From: Chondrus crispus
Lineage: Eukaryota > Rhodophyta > Florideophyceae > Gigartinales > Gigartinaceae
Reading direction: 5' to 3'
NCBI RefSeq assembly: GCF_000350225.1
Contig: NW_005179237.1
Span: 35,019 to 99,018 of the forward strand
DNA length: 64,000 nucleotides
Shown here: in pieces, positions 9,294 through 22,328 of the stretch
Position numbering within the stretch: the stretch's first letter is position 1
Layout: each line of letters opens with the position of its first letter
The notes under the pieces: generated by a model
Databases searched by the model: none
Told to the model about the DNA's origin: nothing
The model's input: only the letters and a program-made list of their open reading frames with translations
Program-made: the position numbers and the translations under genes

Positions 9294-12200
9294 ATGCAGG
9301 AGATCGGGAGCGTCGAGGCCTCCGTAAGTCCGACGCGGAAGGAGAACACCACCGGGACACCGGCAGCCCCGGTAATGCTGAGCGAACGCGATGGAAGTAA
9401 TGCAGACCGGAAGGAGCACGTCGATCTCCTAGCTTCCGTGAGCCAGGGCCCACCGACGAATGGTCCTCCGCGTACGGACCCGAGCACTCGAGGGGACGTC
9501 ACCGAGCCGCGGACGCCCCAAGAAACGCGTAGAAGGAAGCGCAAGAGGGGTCAACACCGAAAGCGAAAGCCCCGACGGAATGACCTCACCGATAAGGTCG
9601 CGCCTAAGATAGTCGATGGCCTCGTGTGCCTCATGACGTCAAAAATATATAACGTCTTGGGCTCCGTGGCCACCGGAGGCAACGCGTTCAAGCCCCACAC
9701 GATCGCCGTCAATACGTGTTCTGGGTACAACTTGGTGAGGAAGGCCGACCTTCCTCCCGACTGGACCCGCTACGTGATACGGGACGCGCCATTACCCCGA
9801 CTGGCTGGCGCGAACAGTAACCCGCTCCGACTTACGGCCGTCGTCCATCTCGTTGTCAGGTTGCGGAACACGACGTTCCGCATACCTTTCGTAGTGGCCG
9901 AACAGCTCGCTGTTCCCGTCCTACTTGGGACCGCGTTCATCGATGCCCACGTACGCAGCATAGATATCGATGGCCAGAAGCTCGAACTTCGCCACGGTGG
10001 CTCCGTAGCCATCGTCGACGGGAAGGGGGAGCCGGCTCCCCCTACCAGGCGACGCGGACGCAACACGAGCCGGCCGGATGTACGCGAGGAGGCCCCGCAG
10101 GCGATCCGAATCGCCCGCTGGGTTACCATCCCCGCGATGTCACAAGCCCGAGTGCGTGTGACAACCGCGGGGACGGGCCTCGTGTTCCTGGAGCCCAAGC
10201 CCTCACTCCAACACCGACATGGAGTGAGGTTGACGAATGGCGTCGCAGAGGTTCTGCCGAATCAGACCTTCGATGTCATCGTCGCGAACTTCTCGCGACG
10301 GGAGAGGCGGCTTCCGAAGCACACCGTCGTGAGATACGCGAAGCGCAACCCCCTCGCGATCCTCACGCCCGAACGGAGGGTCGCCGAGGGGATCGCGCAC
10401 GCGCTACACCTGACCAACTTGACCGATCAAGTCAGAGGAGTGGGAGTTGGCCGATCCAACTCCGACGACCAGACCACCGCGGGTGACGGAGAGGTTGACA
10501 CGGACGAACGGTCACCTTTATACCACCCGACGGCGGGGGGTACTGTACCCCCACAGAATAAGGATCCCGAAAATCCACCGATGGATTGGGAAAAAGAAGT
10601 CGACTTGTCATACATCGAGGATGACAAGCTCCGTGGCCACGTACTCGAGATGCTCCGTAGGCACTCGAGTCTGTAGAGCGGTGCGCTCGGAACGATCCGA
10701 GCAACGGGGCACCGCATTGCCCTCGAACCGGGTACGAAGCCGATACGCTCGATGCCCTACCGTAAGGGGCCCGCGATGCGCGAAATGGTCGCGAAGGAGG
10801 TCAACAAGATGTTGAACGCAGGGGTTATCGAACCCGCGAGCACCGAGTGGGCTTCCCCGGTGGTGCTCGTACCGAAGAAAGACGGCTCTCTTCGGTTCTG
10901 CGTAGACTATCGGCGTCTCAACGCGAAGACTGCAGCGGATTCGTATCCGCTGCCGGGTATGGACGATTGCATCGACTCCTTAGGAGATGCAGCCGTGTTT
11001 ACGACGTTGGACTGCAATTCCGGTTATTGGCAGATCCCGGTCGCTCCGGAGGACCGGGATAAGACAACCTTTACGACGCACATGGGCACGTTCCGCCACC
11101 TGCGAATGCCATTCGGACTAAAAGGGGCACCGGCCACCTTCCAACGCGCCCTGGATATTATTCTCTCACGCGTTCGCTGGCAAATATGCCTCGTCTATCT
11201 CGATGACGTTATAGTGTTCTCGCGTACGCACGCGGAACATGCGAAGCATCTCAACACTGTCTTGAGCTTGCTTGGGAGGGCCGGAATCTCCCTCAAGCTC
11301 AAGAAGTGTAGCTTCTTTCAGCCGAAGGTACACTAGCTGGGGCACGTCATTTCCCCAGGTAAGTTAAGCGTGGCGGACGCGGCGGCCGATGCCTTCAAGA
11401 CGTTCACGTTCCCGAGGACACTTACGCAAGTGCGCTCGTTCCTCGGGGCGTGCAACGTATACCGCCGATTCGTTAAGGGGTTCGCGAAGATAGCGCGTCC
11501 TCTGACCGACATGACGCGCAAGGATGCGGATCCTGACTTCTACAACCCCACGGAGGCCCAACTGAACGCGTTCGAGAACCTCAAGAGGTGTATGATCGCT
11601 CCGCCGATCCTCGCGCTACCGCGGTACGGCCGTCCGTACATGATCGACACGGACGCGAGTACCTACCAGCTTGGCTGCACGCTGCTCCAGGAGCACGACC
11701 AGCCAAACGATTGGCGCCCCGTAGGCTATTGGTCCTACTCGCTGAGCGACAGCGAGCGCAACTACAGCGCCACGGAACGCGAGTGCTTCGCCGTAGTGTG
11801 GGCTGTCCGCACACTACGGCCGTGCGTAGAAGGCACAAAGTTCACCGTCCGAACGGATCACGACGCCTTGAGGTGGCTCATGTCCCTCACAGAGAGTTCC
11901 GGAAGACTCACCCGGTGGCGAATACGTCTGGCTGAATACGATTTCACCATTCAGTACCGTCCCGGACGCGTGCATCAGGTGCCCGATGCCCTGTCACGAC
12001 TCGTGTCGCCGAAGGTCACCGATGACCCTCGCTCCACCGTCGAGGTGGATGACGACATCCCCACTTTCGACGGGGGCACGACAGTTCGAGACGTATCGAA
12101 CGAGCTCGCGGACCACGCTTGTACCGCGAGCTGTGATCATCAGGCCGTCCATGTCTTCGTAACGACACGGAACCAAGCCGAAGCCCGAACAAGGTCGCGC

Positions 12201-13868
12201 GTACAGACGCGCGACGAACCGCGAGGTGACGACGAAGCCCCCGCTCTCCAAGGATCCAATTCGTTTTGGGAGGAAAACGACGAGTTCGACGCCGCCGACA
12301 TCCAGCGCCCCGAAGACCCCGAGGCTGGCGCGCTCGACTCCCCGGTCGCCCCACCGCAGGACGACCTTCCGTCCCCTCTTACGATAGACGACATAGCCGA
12401 GGAGCAACGCGTGGATGACTTCTGCCAAACCGTTTTGGCACGACAGTCAGAGTCCCGAGACTCCGCGTTCTTCGAGGACCACCAAGGGGTGCTCAAACGG
12501 AGACACCCCTTTCATCCTGATATCGTCCAGGTGGTGGTACCTCGGACGCTCCGCGCTAGGCTCCTCCGCCTGTGCCACAACCCGGCCATCGCGGGACACC
12601 CGGGCCAAAATCGAATGTACTTCGCCCTTCGACGCGAGTACTACTGGCCCCATCTCGCTGCAGATGTCGCTGCCACGGTGCGAGGGTGTCGGACTTGCCC
12701 GATGAACCGGGTCAAGTTGCGGAAACACCTCAACCGTTTGAAGTTGTTCCCCGCCAAGCGGCCACTCGAGAGCCTCGCGATCGACATCTTGGGTCCGCTC
12801 CCGAAGACGAAGGCAGGGAAACGTTTCCTCCTAGTTATCACAGACCGCTTCACTAAGTTAACGCAAGTTGTCGCGCTTCGAACAGTGACCGCGTACACTG
12901 TCGCGACAGAATTCTGCGACGCGTGGGTCTTCAAATACGGCGTTCCGCGTTCGCTGTTGTCGGACAACGGTCCTCAATTTAACGCGAAGTTCTTCCACAG
13001 CGTGTGTCGCGTACTGGGGATAACTAACTTATATACGTCCGCGTATCATCCCCAGACGAATGGACAGGTTGAACGTTACAACCGGACTATTGCGTCGATG
13101 CTTCGGAACTACGTTAACGAGCATCAGGATGATTGGGACGTGTACGTGGGACCGCTTACGTACGCGTACAATTCCCACGTACACCGAACCACGCGTACTA
13201 CACCTTTTGAGCTCGTGCTCAGCAGACCCCCGCCGGAGTTCTCTCTTCGAGGAGCTGACGGGGACGCGCCCCCTCCGGACAGGGGAACTCAACGCGCAGA
13301 GTTTCTCAAGACCTTGGACGAGACCATCCAAAAAGCTTACGAAAGCTTGCATCGTACGCAAGCCCGCTACAAACGCGACTTCGATAAACGCGTACGAAGA
13401 ATTAACTCGCGACTCAAGCCGGGGGACTACGTGTACCTCAACCCCACCGATGGGGCGAAGACGTTGAACAAGCTCGCGTCACCTGCCGTTGGACCATACC
13501 GCGTACTGGCCAACGACAAACGAACCATCACGATCGACCGTGATGGGGTGACGGAGCGCGTCTCAGCAGACCGCTGCGTGTACGCGCCCTCTCCGACGGA
13601 CGCGCCACGAGCAAGTGCAACAACCCCAGGTGACCTTGCCGACAAGGTCACCAAGGGCACGCAGTACGCCGTCGAGCGTCTGCTCAGGCATCGCGTGGTA
13701 GAGGACGGAACTACGGAGTTCCTCATCAAGTGGGCTGACTACGACCAACCCACATGGACTGCACGAACACATGTCCCCGAGGAGCTAGTTTCGCGATACG
13801 CGCAGCGACTTAGAACGCGTACAAGAAGAGACCTCTCCTCCGAAGTGAACGCGGTCGTTCACTCTTGA
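9294..13868 (+). pseudogene. pol: Pol of element B, two nonsense codons
   Basis: One frame runs 9294-13868, with TAG at 10674 (Trp in C) and TAG at 11334 (Tyr in C). Domains in order: aspartic protease, where DTCSGYN of C reads NTCSGYN here so the catalytic Asp is lost, with the LLGTAFI flap-side motif; reverse transcriptase with YLDD; RNase H with DTDAS; integrase with an HHCC finger (GHPGQN...CRTC) and the D, D, E residues in LAIDILG, SDNGPQF and NGQVERYN; a GPY motif; and a C-terminal chromodomain (FLIKWADYDQPTW). The order RT-RNase H-integrase-chromodomain identifies a chromovirus. The nucleotide sequence is otherwise very close to C, so decay is recent. Confidence 0.92.
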
Positions 13869-13876
13869 GGAGGGGG
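13867..13876 (+). other. Internal polypurine copy, element B
   Basis: GAGGAGGGGG follows the pol stop within a segment beginning GTGAACGCGG (13845) that recurs at 18013-18046, directly before the 3' LTR. Confidence 0.6.
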
Positions 13877-16800
13877 CCCCCAACCGTTTCGTCTCCGCGT
13901 AATTAACACGTCGCGGTTAGGAACAGATGCCGCGGGCGGACGGACAAATGCACCCGACCGAGGGTGGCAAACGAAAGCGCGAGACGCCAAAACGTATTGA
14001 CCGTCAAGCTCATCGAAAACGACCGACATCATCGACAAAGCGCGAAAATCGAAGACAGTACGGACTGTACAACGAAAATGGCACGCCCTGGAACATCGAG
14101 TACAGGAAGGGAGGATATTATCTCCGAAGAAACGCGAACGCGTCACGATAACACCGGCCGATAGGGTGCTCGAATCGGAAAGCAAGAATGACGCCAAGAC
14201 ATATGGACAGTCCAAGCTTACTACGCGACACACCAATACCAAGCGGCACGAACGGCGGGCAACGCAATGTGTCGCGTAGTCACCAACGAGAGGCAGAAGG
14301 GCGACGCCACCCTCCTCGCCAGGAAATGACGCGAGCGGTCGCCACGAGCTCCACACGTAGGGAGACTCATGATCCCGCGACCGCGCACGACCTAAGAGGT
14401 ACCGATGGGAAAAGGGCGGGCCTACAAGAACTAAAAAGCCGCGCGGGTCGCCCAAACCCCAAGTCAATCCGTTACCACGTACCCAAAATAATTTGGGGGA
14501 ACGGACCAAAAATAGGTGAAAAATAAGGTCCAAATGACACTGTATGCCAAGCCACCGCCGCCGAGGGCCTGGCAGCAAACCGCCGCCACCCCCGGAAATA
14601 ATCAAAAAATGGGGTGACGTACAGTGGAGCAAGGCGCACGTGCGCATACGACCGACTGGACAAATGTCGTCAGGGGCGACGCGCATTCGGACAGCGGAGA
14701 GCAGCGTGCGCAGCGCGTTGCCCTTCGATGGGGCAAGAACCACTCTGCAAAGAGAGGGGATAGGAGCGGATTCACCGACCTCTCTGCCACCGCGCCGACA
14801 CGCCGACGCGGACCCACGCGAGCCGCACGAAGCGAACTACGACGAAGCTCCCTCGACTAGCAGCGCTCCCTCGTCCACGCAAAGGATGCGCAAGCAAAGC
14901 CATCGCTGGCGCAGTCACATCTCCGCAGCGCGACCCGACCACCCGTAAGTGTACAACTTCCCTCCCGCAGCCACGAAGGTCAACTCTGCGGCAAGCAACA
15001 GGTGTACGTATCACCATAAGCGACAGTAATGCGCCTCCCCGAGTGGACGAGGGCGAGGCCGCGCAAGGCGCGCAGATAGATTCGACTACATGGGCCGCGA
15101 AACGACGCCTCACCAAGACCAAGGCACCGCAGAGGCGCTCGAGACGGTCGCACGCCCGACCAGCATCGGTCGTGACGCGGGCGCGGCCCTGCCGCTCACT
15201 CTTCCCAGTTAGGACCCGGCCGACGGCGAAGAAGAGACGAAGTTCCGAACGACTTATGATCTCACCCCTCGATTATCGAGAGCTGCGCGCACGGCTCGAA
15301 TTATCCGCGAAGTACCATGCAGAAGGCTGGCTCGACTCCGTCCCCCTTCCGTCATTACGCGTCGTCGCCGCCGGTATGCTCCGCAACCACCACTGCGCGC
15401 ACGCGTCAAGAGCACCAAATCGAAGCCGTCGTCAAGGGGGTCGACTCGGGGTCACGTAACCTCGCCCTAGTCGCGTCGCGCGGTACCGACCGGCGTGCGA
15501 GCCGTCTTGCGTCACGCGACGGTGGGGGGTCGCTCTCGACCAGCGGCCAGTTTCAAGCCCGATACGCACGGAGAAACTTTAAGCGGTCGCACGCGGTCAC
15601 CGGCGGACCGGCGACCCATGGCACGCGTCTCTTTACGCTTCAACGCGCCATTGCCTTTCGAGGGCGCTTCATGAAGCATATTACAAGGAAGACTCCGCAA
15701 ATCGTTCCGCCCCTCAGGAGGCGTCAAGAACGTGCAAACGAACCCATCGTCGGGACCCTCACTTCTTTGTCGCGCACCCTCGTTGCGCGTACACGTAAGC
15801 GTACACTATTCTACTCGTAGCCTCGATAGGCGGGACCCTGCGACACATATTAGGCGAACGCACCGTCTTAGCGGCAACCACGCGCCTCCTCGGTCGCAGA
15901 CGGACGAAGTCTGCGTAGAAGGGGGAGGTTAAGTAGTGCTCGAAGGACGACCACTCGCGGCCCACGGTCAGCGGCGAACCGACACCCCGGGACCCCTCTG
16001 GAGGGGAGAGAGGCCGACTGCGGTCGTGACCGTGGAAAACGTGTAGCGTGATGGGGGCTCTGGACGTCGACCCGTTACCCCTTACCCACCTTACCGGAAG
16101 GGATGGGATGAAGGAGGCCGTCGACGCACTACCTCCCGCGCCAGACGGTTGACACCCCTGGCACAGGAGTAAGTCAATCTAACATGCCAGTGGTCCATGA
16201 GCAGCCGCAGCCGGACGCCGTACGTCTCAGCGGGCGGCGCAAGCCCCCATACCTCTCTTTTTCTCGACATCTTCCTCGTGGACGAAAAACACCGCAACTC
16301 CAATCAAGGAAGCATCCGAAAGCGTCCCCACACCGCCTGCAAGTAGACCCTAGCACTGGCGGCAGAGCACGAACACGTACTTGAGCAGCACAAAAACAAG
16401 GGCGGTAGAGCGCCCGTCGCACGCGATAAGAGAAGGGGGAAAAGTGGGCGAGCACGACGACGAAGGAGAGCGTGAGGACAGAACCCTCGGAAAGATGCAG
16501 GAAAAGTGTGTGTGTATGCTAAGGGAATTGAGTGTGACTACTGGAGGCTGTATTATGATGGGTCAGCTCTCATCGGCCTCAACGGCGAAATTCGTAAGCA
16601 TACCCTGCGGTACATTGTGGAAAGCAAGTCCCCGGCGCCGCCCGATGATGACAACGGTGAGCATGGTCGTGGACCATAATGCCCTTCTAGAGGCGCTGGG
16701 TTCAGAGATGGGAGATAGTGGCAAGGGTGTGCGTCGAAAACAGAAGACCAACTGCCATCTCATGGAATCGTCCAATCTTACAGTTATTCTAGAACCTTTG

Positions 16801-18034
16801 GAGGTTGACCGCAGAAGTACAAGTGCCCATGGATATTTACGAACAACAACGCACCTTTCGTGGAACCGATTAATCTGTCTGCGTACGCAAGTACTGAGAT
16901 GTCTCGGAATGCTGACGGCCATCGCGCAGTGCCTTAACCGCGAGCGGAGGGGACACACCCCTGGACAGACCGGAGGCGGTTGGGCGGCGACATAACTCCA
17001 TAGGACACCGGTTTCGTACAGGCGATCGTGGTCCCAGAAAGCGGAACGCGAAGCGCCGTCCCCGACCCACCTCTGAGTCGGCCAACGAACCGACTCGCAT
17101 CGCGAATTATATTAAGCGACAACCTCTGTGACTCGGAACCAGCGCCTCTATGCTTAGAGGAGGGCTTGGAAGTGTTGGAGCGGCATTTAGTGAACCTAAC
17201 TACGGCTCAGCAGAGGAGAGGTCGTGACCCAGGGCTGTACCACATCAACGCCTCTACAGTCGCCCAGAGAGTAATCGCTGCTGCACCAAGCGCCGCGGAG
17301 AAGGACGCCCTTCGCGAGACGCCAGCACGCGAGGTGTTGTACGGACTAAATCGGAAGGAGCATCGCTTCTCAAATGCAATCTCCCCGTACAACGTAGAAA
17401 ATAAGTAAGAAGAGGAGAAGGACTGATCGAGACTCCTACCCAAGTGAGGCCGGACACTCGCACGCGTGGCACACTCCGCCAGGCGCAGCTGCACGGGCAG
17501 TACGGACGTAATACAACAGGACGACACCCATCGCTGTCCGGTTGGACACCTGCTGTCGCGAGGATCGGGGGGGGTACTTCAAGGCTGAAATCTTCAAGCT
17601 GTGGACCACCATGGAGAGGATCTGCTAGCGGAGATGCAGATATCACCTCGCTACAAAGGAGACAGCCCGAAGCGGTGGCAGGACTGCAAGGGACGGCGTC
17701 GTGACGAGGGCGCACTCTGAGGATTTGGGGGTTCGATAACCCCTCGATCATACGCGCAAGAAAAGGGGACAGGCCAGCACACGCATAGACGAACGTCGTG
17801 GGAGAGAGGGCAGCGAAGGATGACGCCCGCGCAGAGACGCGGGGAAAGGGGAAGGTGAATCGAAGGGTCACGCGTAAGGGGGAGGACCGAGGCGCGGACG
17901 GAGGTGTGTCGATCGGGGAGCGACGCAGAGGAACACATCGGCTAGCGAGGAGATAAGACCAAGACACGGGAAGGGATCAGATCAGACATGGTTTCTTCCG
18001 CACTCCTCAAGGGTGAACGCGGACGTTCACTCTT
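13877..18034 (+). other. 4.2-kb extra region of element B
   Basis: No confident gene. Overlapping GC-driven ORFs occur on both strands (for example 13859-14743 minus and 15317-15820 plus) without recognisable domains. By position it corresponds to the antisense-ORF region of element C. Around 16500-16950 the base composition becomes less GC-rich. A frame from 16500 to 16676 there reads like ordinary protein (YAKGIECDYWRLYYDG) and is followed by a possible GTGAGC...TTACAG intron (about 16656-16790). I read that as a possibly captured host fragment. Confidence 0.4.
17254..17989 (-). pseudogene. Possible antisense-ORF relic in element B
   Basis: On the minus strand an ATGTCTGA start (17987-17989) lies just upstream of the 3' polypurine tract, exactly where element C has ATGTCTAA, the start of its 896-residue antisense ORF. 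Here stops break the frame within about 15 codons. Downstream open frames share only general composition with C, so homology is suggested by start position and start context alone. Confidence 0.3.
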
Positions 18035-18044
18035 GAAAAGGGGG
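18035..18044 (+). other. 3' polypurine tract of element B
   Basis: GAAAAGGGGG, then CCG, then the LTR start TGTGGCATAA. Confidence 0.75.
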
Positions 18045-18047
18045 CCG

Positions 18048-18698
18048 TGTGGCATAACGGCGGTTCACGTTTAGATTTAGATTAGATCAATACGAGCCAC
18101 ACACGCGCACACGTGTACCCACACGTGTACGGGGCGCGCAAGTGGTCACACATACGCGTGTGATACACGTGTACGAGGCGCGCATACCCACGAGCACACG
18201 TGTACCACACGTGTACTGTCAGCACGGGACGGCCCGCCCTGACCACAGTAGCGCTACAGTACAGTCCGTACTGTACTGTAGAATGTTAGGATTGATTGTA
18301 TATTAAATAACGGAGCATACCGGCGGCGGTGAGGAGGACAAGCACGGACTTGTCCACGACCTACCGCCTAGGTCCGTCTTCCAGCTTAACTAACGAGCGC
18401 GATCCGCCTTCACGCGCGTTAACCGGGACAAAGTGGGTAGGGGACAGCCGCGTACGCGAGCGAGCCTCGATCCGCCTCCGCCCGTCAGCGCTGGTACGTT
18501 ACCCAGCGCTGCTCCGGGGCGTCGAGGCGTAGATCGGCCCGCGCGTACGCTCGTCCCCGACCGTCCCGCTCTACCACGCTACCAGGGCCCGCTTCCCTGT
18601 CCCGTTAGCTGTGTGTTCTCCCTGTCTTCTCACCCCTCGTACGGGGTCTACGTCGAGCTAAGTATACACCCCTCTCCGTTGGGGGGTGTTATACTACA
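18048..18698 (+). repeat. 3' LTR of element B
   Basis: 651 bp, TGTGGCATAA...ATACTACA. It contains five CACGTGTAC-type motifs (18110-18215), a palindrome CTACAGTAC...GTACTGTAG (18252-18282) and a TATA-like box at 18301-18310. Its last 361 bp repeat the 5' remnant at 6137-6497. Confidence 0.92.
18301..18310 (+). promoter_or_regulatory. TATA-like box in LTR B
   Basis: TATTAAATAA, with ATTAAATATG at the matching place in the C LTRs (40125 and 53958). The point at which element A entered the 5' copy (equivalent to 18337/18338) is 28 bases downstream, where transcription would be expected to start. Confidence 0.5.
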
Positions 18699-18709
18699 CT
18701 GAGGCCAAA

Positions 18710-19522
18710 ATGGATTCTGTAACCGAAAGACTTTGCTGCTTAACAATTGGCCAATACTCGGACGGCCACAAATCCGAAAGAGAGATGCTCAAAGAATTGA
18801 CCAACGACATCGAAAAGCTATCACCGATGGCTCATCCCCAGCTCCGAACTGATTTCTCAAAGCGTATGTTTCTTGAAAGTGCTGTAAAGGACAGACAGTG
18901 GGCTCTCATGGTATCCGCAAACCATGAACTTATGAGCTTGTCATACGTACAGTACAGAACATATCTCGAGAAATTCCAGTCAAAGTGTAGTATGTTCTCT
19001 TCGGCTACCGCTTCTAATCCGATGCAAGTTCCAGCAGCTCCTCAATTTCGCTCCCCTCGCTGGAAGAGCTTCAACTATGCTGGGCCCTCAAGGTATGGTC
19101 GCAGCATTCCCAAACAACGGTTAGGTGACTCTACCAGTCACAAGCGCACATTGCGTTGCTTCAACTGTGCGGTGGAGCACTGTCGTGTTAAAACATGTAC
19201 CAAGAAGATGGATATGATACGCATAGCGGACAACTTCGCCAAATTTCGAGAGACGAAAAACGACGCACATTTCACTGAAGCATTCTTTGCTTTGGCAGAA
19301 GTATTCGTGACCGCGGGAAGGGAGGGTGAGCTTACAGTTCTGACGGACTCTGATCCGGAGATGGTGTCAGAATCCGAACTGCATCATGACATTTCGGAAA
19401 GCATAAAACATGTCGTATTTGTAGATGATATTTCTGCGAAGGAAGCTTTGATCACCAACTGTGCAGAGGAAATGCAAAAGACACTCCATCGATGGCCTAT
19501 CGACGACGACGAGGGTTTTTAA
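18710..19522 (+). pseudogene. Copia-type gag remnant
   Basis: About 270 residues from MDSVTERLCC. The N-terminal region is helical (EREMLKELTNDIEKL). A zinc-knuckle-like CFNCAVEHCRVKTC follows, in which the expected histidine position is cysteine. The frame is open back to the B LTR, so the real start may have been removed when B inserted. The next domain continues in a different frame, so this copy is degenerate. Confidence 0.6.
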
Positions 19523-19689
19523 TTGGGAACCTGCCCAGCCCACAGGTTCTAACCCCAAGGCCCAAAAACTCACCAGATATCTGCAAGCCGTTGGCAATCC
19601 TACAACTTTCTGGAGTCCGACAACACCGCCCGGTACACGCAAAGAAGCTCTCACGCATGACGCAGGCGACAGTGAGTCTCACAAATTCG

Positions 19690-21691
19690 AAAGCGCTATC
19701 CCGCTACAGCTCAAACATTTTTGAAGGGGCATGTGTAGACGGAGGAGCTTCTCGCTCTGTGATAGACAAAAAGCAAGCCCTAGCGTACTGCAAGTTCGCA
19801 CGTTGCCGCTACAAACTCTACCCTTCCAACACAATGTTCATGTTTGGAAACGGCAACCAGAACAGCCTGGGTGCTTTGGAAATTCGACTGCCAGTTCCTT
19901 CAGGGATGTTTTTCTCTCTTAGAATTGACGTGGTTGATGCTGACATCTCTATGCTACTTGGTCTTGACGTATTGGACAGGGAGAAACTAGTGCCCGATAA
20001 TGTCGATAACAAACTTATGAGCAAGCTTCACGGTTGGAATCTCCCCATTGTGCAAAAGTATGGACACATGTTTTTGGAATGGAATCAGGAACAAATATGC
20101 TTCTCACGTGCAGAGCTACAGAAGCTACATCTTCATATTTTTCACCCAAACGTCACAAACTGCATAGCCTACTGAAACAAGCTCGACCGCAAGAAGCCAA
20201 TTCCAACACCAGGCAGGTACTGGAGGAAATTGCTGAGGCATGCCAAAACTATCGTCGCCACCGCAGCCGACCCTACAGGTGTAGAGTGTCCCTTCCCGCC
20301 GACGACATCAAATTCAATCACGAAATAGCTGTCGATTTGATGTGGCAAAGGGGAATCCACTACTCCATGTGGTCGACACAAACACACAGTACCAGAATGC
20401 CGTGATCCTCAAAGGTCAATCCGCACAAGACGTATGGGACGCTTTCGTGGAGGGCTGGGCCACTGTCTATCTCCGGTACCTCACCCGCATCAAGGCGGAC
20501 AGCGGTTCGGTATTCACATCACGTTTTTGGAAGGAAGTGACAACCCTGCACGGAATTGACGTCGAAATATCGGGTTTGGAGAGCCACAATAGTCTGGGAG
20601 CAGGGGAAAGATATCACGAGCCGTTACGTCAAATATTTGACAAAATATTGACGGATCACCCCAGTATCGACCCAGAGATTGCCATACGTCTGTCTGTCAA
20701 GGCACTCAATGACACAATGGGTCCAGAAGGCATAGTCCCCTCCGTACTTGTGTATGGTTCACTGCCCACATTCCCCGCCGTCCAGATGGAGGCACCTGCC
20801 CAAGAACAGCGTATGAAAGCTCTTGCCTCTGCTCGTCGTGAAATGGCAAGCATCACTGCCAGACTACGAATTCAGCAAGCTTTGCGATCCCGCGTGCCCC
20901 CCGCTACGCACTACGAAATTTCTGCTGGCGACTCCGTGTACGTCTATCGGGAGGCTAGTACCACTGACTCCAAGAAAGGGGACTGGACAGGACCGTGGAG
21001 AGTTGAAAAAATTGTAGGGAAAGAAGTTTACGTAGATTATGGAGGCACTGTGAAACACTTCAACATTTCCCAGGTCATGCCTTGTCCCTCAGTTGCGGGT
21101 GATCAAGAGCTAGAAGGCCTTATCCAATCTTTCGATAAGTTCCGTTCTTCCCCACCGCCGGACATCTTAATTACAGAAGTCTTAAAACTAGGAGATCCCC
21201 GCACGAAGAGTGATGAAATGAAGAAAGCCATCAGGAAAGAAATGCAAGGTCTGACAGAGCAGGGCACATTTCAAATCGTAAATCGGGAAGATGTCAGACG
21301 ATCAAGTGCATCACCCAATATAATGGGCGGCCGCTTTGTTTTAGCCATCAAGGATACCTGTAGTGAAAAGGAAGTTTGCAAAGCCCTTTTTGTCGTTGCA
21401 AGGCCACACTGATGTTGAAAAATCCCTGCTCGTACACAACGCCACAACGCTTCACAAAGGATCTGTCCGCATGCTCATATCAATTGCTGCCTTATTGGGA
21501 TTCCGTCTTTGAACGCAAGACATTTCGCAGGCATACCTCCAATCGGCTCGCAAACTGATGCGTGAAATTTACATTCGGCCATCAAAAGAATGGCACCTCC
21601 GATCTGACCAATTTTTCAAATTGCTGAAGCCTCTCTATGGACTTAGTGAGACCGGCGACTACTGGCACGAAACCTTTTTCCGTCACCTACG
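19690..21691 (+). pseudogene. pol: Ty1/copia-type pol remnant (PR-IN-RT)
   Basis: Protease: VDGGASRSVID and LLGLDVLD. Integrase finger: LHLHIFHP...LLKQA then ACQN. Integrase core: HVVDTNT, KADSGSVF and GAGERYHEP supply D, D and E. After a linker with an SH3-like segment the RT begins and reaches DISQAYLQS and [19 protein letters not shown] before the sequence stops at 21691, before the YxDD motif. The gag-protease-integrase-RT order identifies copia. Frameshifts near 20150, 20340 and 21380 break the frame. The 5' end is cut by element B and the 3' end by a lone LTR. Confidence 0.8.
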
Positions 21692-22328
21692 TGTCGTGCA
21701 CTAAGGCCACGTGTGTCAGCCTCAGGCAGAGCACGCGTGTTCGGAACGCGGGGTGAGTGGGATACGGGAGACCACACGGTGATAACGGGCAACAGAGTCC
21801 GGGCGCGCGTGCGCGGTAGGTAGATTGGTAGGAAAGAAACAAGACACGGAGCGTAGCAAGCAGTAAGCGGGGCGAAGCGACAGCGAACGCGCGTAGGGAG
21901 CGGTAGAGAACCTCGGTAGCAGCGCGCGGTAGGAAAGAGGAGATTCGGGGAAGTGGATGGGCTCGCGTGGTGTCGCACAGAGTGGGCGAGTACCGGCGCG
22001 AGGCTACTACCGAGAATCCAGAAACATCGGAAAGAACCCAAGGCTTCGTGCCTGTTTTACTTTGGGGCGGACGTCGACTATATAGTAGTCGCCGTCGGCA
22101 AAATAATAATAATAACCAACTAAATAGAGTGGTATGACAACCGTGACAGGTGGTGGTGGACACGGTACACGTGTACACGTGGAGTATGACACGGGTATAC
22201 GGGGAGTATGACACGGATATACGTGGAGTATGACACGGATAAACGTGGGGTATGACACGGATACACGTGGGGTATGACCACGTGTACAACGCGTCCTGTC
22301 ATGCAACGTAGTGGTACAGTGCTCTACA
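21692..22328 (-). repeat. Lone LTR, family I
   Basis: A 637-bp unit bounded by TGTCGTGCAC and GTGCTCTACA. It is related to the LTR at 28910-29556: both share a TTTCTGGATTC...GTAGCCTCG stretch and the end CACACGTGGC...GTGCACGACA. Five copies of a 22-bp repeat with GTATGACACGG lie at 22178-22287. The flanks CTACG and AGCTA do not match, and copia lies on one side with a DUF7869 gene on the other. The LTR therefore probably marks an ectopic recombination junction. Confidence 0.7.

Larger units (their letters stand above)
6137..18698 (+). mobile_element. Element B: Ty3/gypsy chromovirus (partial 5' LTR)
   Basis: Order: 361 bp of 5' LTR (the first part is displaced upstream by element A), primer-binding site, gag, structured spacer, pol with chromodomain, polypurine copy, 4.2-kb extra region, polypurine tract and complete 3' LTR. 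The 361-bp overlap between its LTRs differs at only about one position (near 6205 versus 18410), so insertion was recent. Even so, pol carries two nonsense codons and a mutated protease aspartate. It sits beside a copia element that it truncates at 18699. Confidence 0.9.

Noticed and set aside
13859-14743. 294-codon minus-strand ORF after B pol
   Set aside because: It overlaps the pol end and polypurine copy, has biased GC-driven composition and no relative at the same place in C.
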